Shown here: one piece after another, positions 18,957 through 26,457 of the stretch | Layout: each line of letters opens with the position of its first letter | Position numbering within the stretch: the first letter of the stretch is position 1 | Assembly (NCBI RefSeq): GCF_003991355.1 | Contig: NZ_RCSU01000013.1 | Coordinates: 62,001-126,000, forward strand | From: Pseudoflavitalea rhizosphaerae | GTDB taxonomy: Bacteria; Bacteroidota; Bacteroidia; Chitinophagales; Chitinophagaceae | Direction: 5' to 3' | DNA: 64,000 nt | Position numbers and translations under genes: made by a program | Notes under the pieces: generated by a model | Databases searched by the model: none | Seen by the model: the letters and a program-made list of their open reading frames with translations, nothing else | What the model was told of the DNA's origin: nothing

Positions 18957-19559
18957 TCAAAATTTTTTCAGAAAAATGTGAACGGCAGTGGCTGCCAACG
19001 TAAAGAAACGGTAATTCCCCAACAGGTTTCTGAGTGTTTTAAGCGCCCTGGTGAGATGAGACTCAACGGTTTTGGGGGACAGGTTCAGTGTTGCAGCGAT
19101 CTCTTTCGTGGAAAGCTGATGATCGCGACTATACACAAAAACGAGGCGGCATTGTTCAGGCAGGCCGGCAACAAGACCATCTACATACTCTTTCAGGAAT
19201 TTTGCCTGGATGATCTCTTCATCGAAAGCGGCAGTTTGATGTTCCGGAGAATGTAGTTTCAGCAGGTCTTTCCGCCGGTTTTCACGCGTAAGGGATTTGA
19301 AAACGGAGAATTTCACGGCGGTGGCGAGCCAGGCGGCCAGGCGATCGATCTCCATTTCATGCCGGCGGTTCCAGAGACTTAGCAACACATCATGCACTAT
19401 CTCCTCTGCCAGCTCCTTGTTACGGGCATGGTTGTAGCCGATGGCAAGTAGTTTGTCCCAATAACGATGATAAATTTCTTTGAAAGCCTCTTCATCATCA
19501 TTGCATAACAAAACTACCAGTTGTTCGTCGGAATAGCTACTATACAGAGATGTTCTCAT
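18957..19559 (-). CDS. ECF-type RNA polymerase sigma-70 factor
   Basis: The protein of about 200 residues has a sigma region 2 (EEAFKEIYHRYWDKLLAIGY, then ELAEEIVHDVLLSLWNRR) and a region 4 helix-turn-helix (LPEQCRLVFVYSRDHQLSTK, then LSPKTVESHLTRALKTLR). The frame is open to a GTG at 19571, but the ATG at 19559 (MRTSLYSSYSDEQLV) is the usual start form. The C-terminal FFTLAATAVHIFLKKF tail is hydrophobic, as in many Bacteroidota sigma factors of this type. It heads the locus and is expected to direct transcription of the susCD operon when FecR relays a ligand signal. Confidence 0.93.
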   Translation of the reverse strand: MRTSLYSSYSDEQLVVLLCNDDEEAFKEIYHRYWDKLLAIGYNHARNKELAEEIVHDVLLSLWNRRHEMEIDRLAAWLATAVKFSVFKSLTRENRRKDLLKLHSPEHQTAAFDEEIIQAKFLKEYVDGLVAGLPEQCRLVFVYSRDHQLSTKEIAATLNLSPKTVESHLTRALKTLRNLLGNYRFFTLAATAVHIFLKKF

Positions 19560-19744
19560 GGATGTTACCACGCGCTCAAGTTAAGGAAAAAAACGATTTA
19601 GCAAGGATCTGAAAGGAGACGCAACGGGATTTATCAGGCCCCAGGCAGGCGGTAAGCTACCTTTCATTACTGCGAATGTTGCAAGTAAGATTCATGGAAC
19701 GAATGATCCGCCATAAATGTGTTGGCGAAATAATCAGGCGGAAC

Positions 19745-20107
19745 CTATTTCTGTTTTTTAACTGCCTGCCTGGCGATAAGTTTCCAGCTATCTTCCTGTC
19801 TGAACCAGACCAGGAGAACATAGAGATGGGCTTCACCTGCTTTTTGCTCATCAAAGGTTTGTGCATCTAGTTCATGGCGAACAATGGCGAAGTTATCAGT
19901 TTCAGTGATGGTTTGGGCAGTCAGGTCCATAGTGAGGAATTTGTAGGTGCCGTCACTGAGTTTGTTGATGAAATCATTTTTTCCTTCTACATGGCCATCG
20001 GAATGTCCATAGCTTAGCTCGTCGGATAATAGTTGGTGGAGAAGAGAGGAATTGGACCCGAGAATTGCATTTCTGAATTGGTTTATGGTGGTGGTGATGT
20101 TTTGCAT
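19745..20107 (-). CDS. NTF2-like (DUF4440-type) protein
   Basis: The 120-residue protein matches the SnoaL/DUF4440 shape of the NTF2-like fold: an N-terminal helix, LLHQLLSDELSYGHSDGHVE, a GKNDFINKLSDG segment and strands ending in LLVWFRQEDSWKLIARQAV. Members are small cone-shaped enzymes or binding proteins; the specific activity cannot be predicted. No signal peptide is present. Its start is only 12 nt from the terminal repeat of a MITE-like element (20119-20387), so its promoter must lie in that element or beyond it. Confidence 0.8.
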   Translation of the reverse strand: MQNITTTINQFRNAILGSNSSLLHQLLSDELSYGHSDGHVEGKNDFINKLSDGTYKFLTMDLTAQTITETDNFAIVRHELDAQTFDEQKAGEAHLYVLLVWFRQEDSWKLIARQAVKKQK

Positions 20108-20118
20108 GATTATTCAAT

Positions 20119-20387
20119 TAGGGTGTCAAGTTACAGATTGTCAGTTTCAGTGTTTGCTTTTTATACTGGCTGGCATTTCATATATGGAAGCGGATAATAC
20201 TGTTATCAATCAGCAGCATTTTCAGTGAATTGCCAATGGCTGTTCTACAATTCGTTTACGCTAAGTTTGCACATCTGCCTTCAAATTGAATAGTATTTTC
20301 AAGAAATAGAAATTCACCGCTTTGAAATAAGATCAGAAAGGAAATTCATTACTTACTATTTCTTCGTCTAGTTTGGTTGACACCCTA
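20119..20387. mobile_element. MITE-like element with 11-bp terminal inverted repeats
   Basis: TAGGGTGTCAA at 20119-20129 and TTGACACCCTA at 20377-20387 are perfect inverted repeats 269 bp apart with no open frame between them. If the element proper is GGGTGTCAA...TTGACACCC, it is flanked on both sides by TA, as expected for IS630/mariner-type insertion. No transposase is visible, and a chance inverted repeat is possible. Confidence 0.35.
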
Positions 20388-20437
20388 TATAGCCGGGTAT
20401 CGTTGTATAAATCAGTGTTGCCCGAAATTCATGGACT

Positions 20438-20518
20438 TTACTTTAATCTGCTCGTGGTCAGCTGGGAGGCTTCAAATGAGATGTGACCGAGCTCAATGCC
20501 TTTATCTATAATACTCAT
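20438..20518 (-). CDS. 26-residue ORF or gene remnant downstream of the AbiE toxin
   Basis: An ATG at 20518, 10 nt after the toxin stop, opens a 26-codon frame (MSIIDKGIELGHISFEASQL...K) ending at TAA. The composition looks protein-like, but no family is recognised. It could be a short extra gene of the AbiE operon or the start of a larger gene cut short by the neighbouring MITE-like element. Confidence 0.25.
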   Translation of the reverse strand: MSIIDKGIELGHISFEASQLTTSRLK

Positions 20519-20528
20519 GTTTATTTTA

Positions 20529-21359
20529 TTATAGTTTCTTGAACTGATTATAATCGATTGAGGTATCTTCAATTTTCTCCAGCAACTCCGTACGCACTAA
20601 TTCAAAAGCGGTTGCCTGGTCATATTTTTCTGTGGGTCGTATCAGTGCTGCCAGGTCGCCTATAAATTCATCGTCCTGCATTTTGGCATCCATATTTTGC
20701 AGATAAACTTTCTGTGTTGGAGGTTCGTCTACTACAAAATCCATGTAGGCATGATAGCATTGGAGCAGGGCCTCTTTATTCATATCGGGTGCCTGCACCA
20801 GTGCCTTGTAGAGATCATATAAATCACGGCCTTTCCTGCGTTGGTATAAAGCCCTGAGTTTTGTTCCCAGTAATTCCTCCAATTGGTAGGTGGTGATGTA
20901 GCAAGCACCGGTAAACCATGAGGAATTTACCTGAAAGGGAAATTGCTGATAGCCCAATACGGTGAAGTGTTCCCGGCAATTGGTTTCTACTTTGAGGCGG
21001 AGGTTTTGCACCGGAGGAAACTCAGATTCAAAACGGTAGTGCAGCGTAAAATTGTTTTCTTTCTGCTTGCGTGCAGGGTCACCTAAAAAGGTCAGCCTTT
21101 CTCGTAAACGGTCCACTACAGGGCCGAAAGGTTCTGCTGTGATTTGCACTAAATCAATATCCTCGGAGTAGCGGGGTTGTGGATTTAAATACAACTTGTG
21201 TAAGGCAGTGCCACCCCTGAATGCAAGACTTTTTGCCAGAAACTCATCGGAGAATATTTCTACCAAGGCACGGCAAATCACCAGGTCTTGTTCTACCTGT
21301 TCGTTGGTTTGCCAGGGCACCTCATTGGCCCACTCTGTTATGTATGCCTGCGGTATCAT
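20529..21359 (-). CDS. abiEii: AbiEii/AbiGii-type nucleotidyltransferase toxin
   Basis: The 276-residue protein has the nucleotidyltransferase signature of type IV toxins: FRGGTALHKLYL followed by RYSEDIDLV, the G-S/T...DxD catalytic site. The later LGTKLRALYQRRKGRDLYDL motif is conserved in AbiEii proteins. Family members stop growth by transferring nucleotides to RNA acceptors and give abortive phage resistance. The start codon overlaps the antitoxin stop in an ATGA tetranucleotide, so translation is coupled. Length and motifs are complete and the gene appears functional. Confidence 0.93.
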   Translation of the reverse strand: MIPQAYITEWANEVPWQTNEQVEQDLVICRALVEIFSDEFLAKSLAFRGGTALHKLYLNPQPRYSEDIDLVQITAEPFGPVVDRLRERLTFLGDPARKQKENNFTLHYRFESEFPPVQNLRLKVETNCREHFTVLGYQQFPFQVNSSWFTGACYITTYQLEELLGTKLRALYQRRKGRDLYDLYKALVQAPDMNKEALLQCYHAYMDFVVDEPPTQKVYLQNMDAKMQDDEFIGDLAALIRPTEKYDQATAFELVRTELLEKIEDTSIDYNQFKKL

Positions 21360-22177
21360 TCGTCAAGTTCTATTGTAGTGTTTACGATTACTTTCCATCT
21401 TTCGTCTGATGCAAAACCTTTGGCCGGTGCTGAGGCTTTTAATGGTATCCTAAACAAAGGAGCACTGTTGTTTTGCAAGGCCTTGTACAAGGTATTGGCC
21501 AGCCGCTGATTGTCAAATATTTTATCCAGCAAATACCCTAATCGCTGTAAGGCAGTTACCGGAACATGCTGCAGCAAATTGGCATCAAATGCATCGGACT
21601 TAATACTCTCTGCTAATTCAGCCAAAACAGTAGCCACCCTGTTGATGCCACCTACCCTTTTGGCGTATTGTATCAGATCGGTAGCTGTTAGTGCAGGGTT
21701 TGAAATTTTCAAGTACCCGGCCTCGGTTTTTCGGGTGTCTAATAGTGTTGCCGGTATTTCTTTTTTGCTGATGTAGTTCAGTTTCAGCCCTTTTTTCTGC
21801 ATAGGCCGCAGCACAGGAAAACCTGTGACCACAAAGAACTCCTGTGGCTGCTGGTGCGATGCTCCATGATAGGCTGCTGCGTTTAACAAAGCCAGGTAAT
21901 AAGGCCGGTCCAATTCCTTCATAAACGCATCTAAAAACAAGGTGGGGGGAAGGATTCCCTTTGACCTGTATTGGGGCGGTATGATGAGATAATAACCTTT
22001 GTGAATGGAAATAATCTGTTCTTTATCTACCAGCCTCTTGAGTGCTGATTTATTTGCAGCTTCAGATTGCCCAGGAAAAGTAGAACGCAGCTCTTGCAGG
22101 GCAAAAGCATATTTACCCTGTGCCAAAAGATCATTTGTCCAGTCTTCTATACTTCCGTTGCGCTTTGTCTCATCCAA
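21356..22177 (-). CDS. abiEi: AbiEi-family antitoxin
   Basis: The protein of about 273 residues begins with an AbiEi winged-helix domain (DWTNDLLAQGKYAFALQELR, then ALKRLVDKEQIISIHKGYYL). A DUF6088-like/AbiEi C-terminal domain follows (YYLALLNAAAYHGASHQQPQ, then EFFVVTGFPVL). AbiEi neutralises the toxin and represses its own promoter by binding inverted repeats. No ATG lies in the first 100 codons. The longest frame starts with a TTG at 22240, but those extra 21 residues are Phe/Lys-rich and unconserved in look, and they would overlap two TTTTTGC(A/G)AAAA palindromes. I therefore prefer the TTG at 22177, which leaves the palindromes upstream as likely operators. Confidence 0.85.
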   Translation of the reverse strand: MDETKRNGSIEDWTNDLLAQGKYAFALQELRSTFPGQSEAANKSALKRLVDKEQIISIHKGYYLIIPPQYRSKGILPPTLFLDAFMKELDRPYYLALLNAAAYHGASHQQPQEFFVVTGFPVLRPMQKKGLKLNYISKKEIPATLLDTRKTEAGYLKISNPALTATDLIQYAKRVGGINRVATVLAELAESIKSDAFDANLLQHVPVTALQRLGYLLDKIFDNQRLANTLYKALQNNSAPLFRIPLKASAPAKGFASDERWKVIVNTTIELDE

Positions 22178-22185
22178 AAGAGTAA

Positions 22186-22227
22186 TTTTTTGCGAAAAGT
22201 AGTGAAAATTGACCCTTTTTGCAAAAA
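22186..22227 (-). promoter_or_regulatory. paired palindromes, candidate AbiEi operators
   Basis: TTTTTTGCGAAAAG (22186-22199) and the perfect palindrome TTTTTGCAAAAA (22216-22227) are similar sites with centres 29 bp apart, close to three helical turns. They lie directly before the preferred antitoxin start. AbiEi proteins are known to repress their own promoter through inverted repeats; assignment of these two sites is inference. Confidence 0.4.
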
Positions 22228-22414
22228 AAAACTTTTCCAATAAGAAACGTCAATGAAACCTGGAAAGAGAATGCCGGGCAACAAATTCTCCTTTCGGGCA
22301 ACAACAAAGCCGAAAAAGAGCAAATAACAGAAGGAAAAAAGTCGGAGAATTCACTAAAACCACTTTTCAAAAATAAAGAGAAAACAAAGCCAAAGGGATT
22401 TCACTTTCACCCAT

Positions 22415-23011
22415 TTATCGAATATTTACTTTCAACTTCTTTGGGTCTTGTAGTGTATCAAAAGAATATTTATCATTTCGAATTGCACTTCTTGAAATCG
22501 AATATTCATGCTCTTTGTCAAAAACTGTCAAATCATTAATTTGAAACCTCTCTGAATAATCTTTAAAAATTTCGTCGGCCAATAGTACTAATTTATCCTT
22601 GTCCTCAAAAATTCCCTTATTGTCCAGAAATAATGTACCATAACAAAAGTTTTTTTGAATTATGATAGATAAAATGCTATTCGACAAATCCACACCACTT
22701 ACCTTGTTTTCATATTTTTTAATCTCGACACCAAATCCACGCGAAACAATTTCTCCGTTTAATCCATAAGCAAACCAGTCGCCGATAGGCTTACCGTTTT
22801 TATAATTGTGAGTAGAGGCAATTCTTCCGTCCTCTAATTTTTCAACTACTTTGCCATTGACCAATTTATTTGTTCCCTTGATAAATCTCAAACCATGTTC
22901 ACGCTCTTCGATGTTACTCATGTCAATGCTACTACATCCTACAATAAAAAATAAAAGTATAGAGATGGAGGATACTTTGGAAAAAGCATTTATGCTTAAG
23001 TAGTCTTGCAT
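22415..23011 (-). CDS. MORN/YwqK-like lipoprotein
   Basis: The ATG at 23011 opens a 198-residue protein with a lipoprotein signal (SILLFFIVGCSS, acceptor C26). The longer frame upstream would overlap the preceding gene. Residues ~50-100 hold a MORN-type repeat: GTNKLVNGKVVEKLEDG, HNYKNGKPIGDWFAYGLNGE. Such repeats occur in YwqK-family proteins and often bind membranes or peptides. The C-terminal half (LVLLADEIFKDYSERF) is not recognised. The coding sequence is much more AT-rich than the housekeeping genes around it, suggesting acquisition. It begins 10 nt after the upstream exported protein and is probably co-transcribed with it. Function unknown. Confidence 0.7.
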   Translation of the reverse strand: MQDYLSINAFSKVSSISILLFFIVGCSSIDMSNIEEREHGLRFIKGTNKLVNGKVVEKLEDGRIASTHNYKNGKPIGDWFAYGLNGEIVSRGFGVEIKKYENKVSGVDLSNSILSIIIQKNFCYGTLFLDNKGIFEDKDKLVLLADEIFKDYSERFQINDLTVFDKEHEYSISRSAIRNDKYSFDTLQDPKKLKVNIR

Positions 23012-23021
23012 ATGTAAGGAT

Positions 23022-23654
23022 TCACAATTCTTGTTTAGGCAATTTTTCAATATCAGGGAAAAACTCATCTGGGATTTTTTCGTAGTTAATTCTTGTTGCA
23101 ATTCCTTTGGAAATATATTGATCAGTCTCCAATATATACATTAAGTAGAGTGATTTCATTCTGGAGTAAATCAAATCATAATAACCTCCTTTCGTTTTAC
23201 TGAACCAATCAGGGTTAATCTTGATATCCGGGCTATATATAAAGGTTAATGTCATTTTAACTGTTCTCAATGTTAATCTGTTACAAGCTTTTCCTAAGAT
23301 GGTGTCTGTATTCTCTTGGCTTGTTATTGAAAGAACAGAATCCTGTTCCGGAGTTCGTTTTTCATAGGAATAATATAACAAAGTATCAACTCCACGTATT
23401 TTATACAATTGCAAATTACGGACATGATTGAAACATTGGTATTCGATCATGCCTGTATCAAGCTTGTCAACCCAATTGCCATTTTTAAAATAGAAAACTG
23501 ATTGTTTCGCAGGATAAGAAACAATACTTTTAAGATCAAAAGAAGGGTCTTTCTTTTCAATTTCGAAGCGGAACCCTATCTCTCCTTCAAAATAATCTTG
23601 ACCAAAAATAATGTTAGAAACAAGCAACAGAAAGCTTATTAAAAAATATCTCAT
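23022..23654 (-). CDS. exported protein of unknown function (GLPGLI/DUF4412-like shape)
   Basis: The 210-residue protein starts with a signal peptide (MRYFLISFLLLVSNIIFGQ). The mature part (FEGEIGFRFEIEKKDP, FYFKNGNWVDKLDTG, TDTILGKACNRLTL) has the order and motifs of periplasmic proteins of the GLPGLI or DUF4412 type: an ILGKxC-x-R-L-like motif, then a predicted strand carrying Y-x-P. I would not assign a family firmly. AT-rich composition matches the lipoprotein gene that follows 10 nt downstream. Together they look like a small acquired envelope operon between the AbiE system and mnmE. Confidence 0.65.
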   Translation of the reverse strand: MRYFLISFLLLVSNIIFGQDYFEGEIGFRFEIEKKDPSFDLKSIVSYPAKQSVFYFKNGNWVDKLDTGMIEYQCFNHVRNLQLYKIRGVDTLLYYSYEKRTPEQDSVLSITSQENTDTILGKACNRLTLRTVKMTLTFIYSPDIKINPDWFSKTKGGYYDLIYSRMKSLYLMYILETDQYISKGIATRINYEKIPDEFFPDIEKLPKQEL

Positions 23655-23790
23655 AGTGATAATCGATCTAATTATGAATTTTCGGTATCAAACAATCTTA
23701 CAACCATATCGTTTGTTGATCCCCGCTTACTTGCAAAGTACTGATCCTACTACTCATATTCCTGATAGTTTATACTTCCCCCCCCATCAA

Positions 23791-23830
23791 ACTGTATCAG
23801 ACCGCATCATACCGTATCATACCGTATCAT
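23791..23830. repeat. four tandem 10-bp units
   Basis: Four contiguous decamers read ACTGTATCAG, ACCGCATCAT, ACCGTATCAT, ACCGTATCAT; the last two are identical. A C8 run lies just upstream at 23778-23785. The array is in the 338-bp gap (23655-23992) between mnmE and the AT-rich operon, which holds nothing else recognisable. Ten-bp phasing could suit a DNA-binding protein, or it may be slippage. Confidence 0.6.
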
Positions 23831-23992
23831 TTTTTCAGGGTAGTGACCATAAACTTCCTGCAAATTTCAAGTAGTAACCAACTTAACAACTACCATCAGG
23901 CTAATAAAGGCAGAGATCGGCAAAGAAAGGCAAATTGAATCCTTTCATTATCAGTATAGATCGCCTAAAATCCGCATCACCAGTACATGCGT

Positions 23993-25378
23993 CTACTTCC
24001 CGATACAAAACTTACTAAATATATAATCCAACCGATCCTCATTAGATATCTCTCCCGTTATTTCCCCCAAATAATGCAGACATCTCCTTATATCCAACGC
24101 CAGCAGATCACCTGGTATCTTATCGTCCAATCCTCTGTGAATATCAGACAATGAACTGGCAACCTGTTGCAACGCATGCTGATGTCTTGCATTGGTAACC
24201 ACCGTTCCTTCTGTTTGCACAGCCCCATGCAAGACCATCTCCACCAATTGATTTTTCAACTCATCTACGTTCCAACCTGACTTCGCAGAAATGAAAATCT
24301 TTGGATCGATGGATACGTAAGTTGACAACAAAGTATTTTCTGAAGATTTATCCGCTTTATTACCCACCAGCAAGAATTCAATTGATTGCTTTTTGAAATC
24401 ATTAACCAGTGTAGCCAATTCATCCGCACTCATTTCATTGGCATCGAACAAATACACTACTACATCGGCCTGCCGCATTTTCTCCAGGCTCTTTTCCACG
24501 CCGATACTTTCAATCACATCACTGGTATGTTCCCTTATCCCGGCAGTGTCTATCAAGCGGAACAGGATCCCATTGATATTGAGCGTTTCTTCAATCGTAT
24601 CGCGGGTTGTTCCTGCGATATCGCTGACGATTGCTCGGTTCTCATTCAGCAATGTGTTCAGCAAAGTTGATTTACCTGCATTGGGTTTCCCGATGATCGC
24701 TACTTGTACGCCGTTCTTGATCACATTGCCAAGCTGGAATGATTGCAGCAAATGCTGAACAGTTCTTTCCGCTTCGTTGATCAGGTTGTAGAACTGCGTT
24801 CTGTCGGCAAATTCTACATCTTCCTGCGAGAAATCAAGTTCCAGTTCTATCAATGCAGAAAAGGTAAGCATGCGTTCGCGCAAGCCCTGCAACACGGCAG
24901 AGAAACCACCTCGTATATTGTGTAAGGCCGCTTTGCGGGATGCTTCTGTATTGGAAGCGATAAGATCAGCAACTGCTTCGGCCTGCACCAAATCCAGTTT
25001 GCCATGTAAGAAAGCACGTTGTGTGAATTCACCGGGCTTTGCCAGTCGGGCACCCCGGCTAACACATGCATTGATCACCTGTTCCTGGATAAACGGAGAA
25101 CCATGACAGGAGATCTCCACCACATCTTCGCCAGTATATGATTTCGGACCTTTAAACAATGCCACCACCACTTCATCTAACGCGGTTTCAGCGTCTTTAA
25201 TAAAGCCCACATGTAAAGTATGACTGGGTTGCTGCTGCAGGTTTTTAGAAGGGAATAGTTCATTTACAATCGAAAAGGCGGCGGGCCCGCTCAGGCGGAT
25301 CACCCCGATAGCCCCAACTCCGGATGGTGTAGCCAATGCAACAATCGTATCGTCCCAACCTGAAAGCTTTCCCAGCAT
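23993..25378 (-). CDS. mnmE: tRNA uridine-5-carboxymethylaminomethyl(34) synthesis GTPase MnmE
   Basis: MnmE works with MnmG to install the cmnm5 group at U34 of certain tRNAs, using methylene-THF and GTP hydrolysis. The 461-residue protein has the N-terminal tetrahydrofolate-binding domain (DTIVALATPSGVGAIGVIRL), a helical domain and an inserted G domain. The G domain has P-loop GKPNAGKST, switch DIAGTTRD, DTAG and NKAD. The essential C-terminal FCIGK ends the protein. The frame extends to a TTG at 25396, but that codon lies inside a perfect -7 box, so the ATG at 25378 is the likely start. It is transcribed separately from the TonB gene upstream. Confidence 0.96.
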   Translation of the reverse strand: MLGKLSGWDDTIVALATPSGVGAIGVIRLSGPAAFSIVNELFPSKNLQQQPSHTLHVGFIKDAETALDEVVVALFKGPKSYTGEDVVEISCHGSPFIQEQVINACVSRGARLAKPGEFTQRAFLHGKLDLVQAEAVADLIASNTEASRKAALHNIRGGFSAVLQGLRERMLTFSALIELELDFSQEDVEFADRTQFYNLINEAERTVQHLLQSFQLGNVIKNGVQVAIIGKPNAGKSTLLNTLLNENRAIVSDIAGTTRDTIEETLNINGILFRLIDTAGIREHTSDVIESIGVEKSLEKMRQADVVVYLFDANEMSADELATLVNDFKKQSIEFLLVGNKADKSSENTLLSTYVSIDPKIFISAKSGWNVDELKNQLVEMVLHGAVQTEGTVVTNARHQHALQQVASSLSDIHRGLDDKIPGDLLALDIRRCLHYLGEITGEISNEDRLDYIFSKFCIGK

Positions 25379-25393
25379 ATGTATCAATTTCGT

Positions 25394-25401
25394 CAAAAGT
25401 A
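25394..25401 (-). promoter_or_regulatory. -7 box of mnmE
   Basis: On the minus strand the bases read TACTTTTG, an exact TAnnTTTG match. The predicted start point is near 25388, giving a leader of about 10 nt before the ATG at 25378. This rules against translation from the TTG at 25396. Confidence 0.55.
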
Positions 25402-25416
25402 AGACGGAACCAACAA

Positions 25417-25448
25417 TAAAAATCCTCCCGGCCTTATGGCGGGGAGGA
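25417..25448 (-). terminator. intrinsic terminator of the second tonB gene
   Basis: On the minus strand a GC-rich stem (TCCTCCC pairing with GGGAGGA, loop around CATAA) is followed by TTTTTATT. It lies 42 nt after the stop of the 25490 gene and separates it from mnmE. Confidence 0.75.
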
Positions 25449-25489
25449 AGGGATAAAGATTCGGAGTCTACTATGATACCCGGAACGGA

Positions 25490-26320
25490 TCATTCATTAG
25501 CCAGCAAGAAGCCAATAGGCTGTTTTTTATAGGATTTTACATGGCGTTTATTCTGTACTGCGGGGATCCATTTGCCGCTTTTCTGTATCACCCTGATAGC
25601 AGCATCACGCAGTTCTTCAGGCCCGCTGAGCGCTTCCACATTGCTTACATTGCCTTCTGCGTCCACAATGAACTGGATGATCACTGTTCCCTGGATCCCA
25701 TTGTCTATGGCGTCCTGCGGATAATTGCGCTGGAGCTGCTTGATAAGAAACCTTCTCCAGGCTTCGGGCCCTCCGGGATAAGAAGATTCGATCTCTACTT
25801 TCATGAAAGGCGCATCTGATTCTTTTTTCACTACTTCTTCTATCACTCCTGTTGATACGCCTTCACCTTTCATTGAAGGTGGGGCCTCTATACCATCATC
25901 CGGATTACCATCAATGTTTTGAGTACCGATCTTCACATCCTCCAGCTCCGCATTTTCCGGTGGCTTTTCTTCCGGCCTCACTTCATTGCTGATCACCGGA
26001 GCAGTGTAAATCCTGGTGGCCACCTGTTTGGGAGGCTCTGGTGGTTTGGGAGGAGGTGGGGGTTTCACTTCTTCTTTCTCCGTATTCACCTTTTCTAGCT
26101 CGATATCCTCCACGTTCATGAGAATGGCCTGCTGCTCCTTTTTGTTATTTGCCAGCAACATGGTGCCAATCAGGAACAGGATGATAGTGAACATACCGGC
26201 AAGGCTCAATAACATACGGCGCTTATAAGTCTTGCGTAACTCATAGGCACCGTATGATTTATTCTTGCCATCGAAGATGATGTCTAAGACATCTGCAGTC
26301 AGAATGTTTGAAATTTCCAT
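25490..26320 (-). CDS. tonB: energy transducer TonB (second copy)
   Basis: The 276-residue protein starts MEISNILTADVLDIIFDGKN. It carries the Bacteroidota TonB N-terminal motif (KNKSYGAYELRKTYKRR), one transmembrane helix (LSLAGMFTIILFLIGTMLL), a proline-rich periplasmic spacer (PPPPPKPPEPPK) and a TonB C-terminal domain (YPQDAIDNGIQGTVIIQFIV, SGKWIPAVQN, KQPIGFLL). TonB links the ExbBD proton channel to TonB-dependent outer-membrane receptors. The ATG at 26320 matches the start of the paralogue at 27297; the upstream extension is not conserved between the two. It is separated from that paralogue by a terminator, so it may have its own promoter or depend on read-through. Confidence 0.93.
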   Translation of the reverse strand: MEISNILTADVLDIIFDGKNKSYGAYELRKTYKRRMLLSLAGMFTIILFLIGTMLLANNKKEQQAILMNVEDIELEKVNTEKEEVKPPPPPKPPEPPKQVATRIYTAPVISNEVRPEEKPPENAELEDVKIGTQNIDGNPDDGIEAPPSMKGEGVSTGVIEEVVKKESDAPFMKVEIESSYPGGPEAWRRFLIKQLQRNYPQDAIDNGIQGTVIIQFIVDAEGNVSNVEALSGPEELRDAAIRVIQKSGKWIPAVQNKRHVKSYKKQPIGFLLANE

Positions 26321-26402
26321 GGCTATACGTTTTGATATAAGACGCGTCACCACTGCATTTCCATACAATTTCAAACAATTTTCGGGTATGCATTTACGTA
26401 AT

Positions 26403-26435
26403 AAAAAAAATCCTTTCGTTGTGCACGAAAGGATT
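26403..26435 (-). terminator. intrinsic terminator after the first tonB gene
   Basis: A perfect 11-bp stem (AATCCTTTCGT with ACGAAAGGATT) is followed on the minus strand by eight T residues. It lies 22 nt after the stop of the 26458 gene and partly isolates the second tonB copy. Confidence 0.88.
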
Positions 26436-26457
26436 TCGAATATGCTTTACTGTCAGA

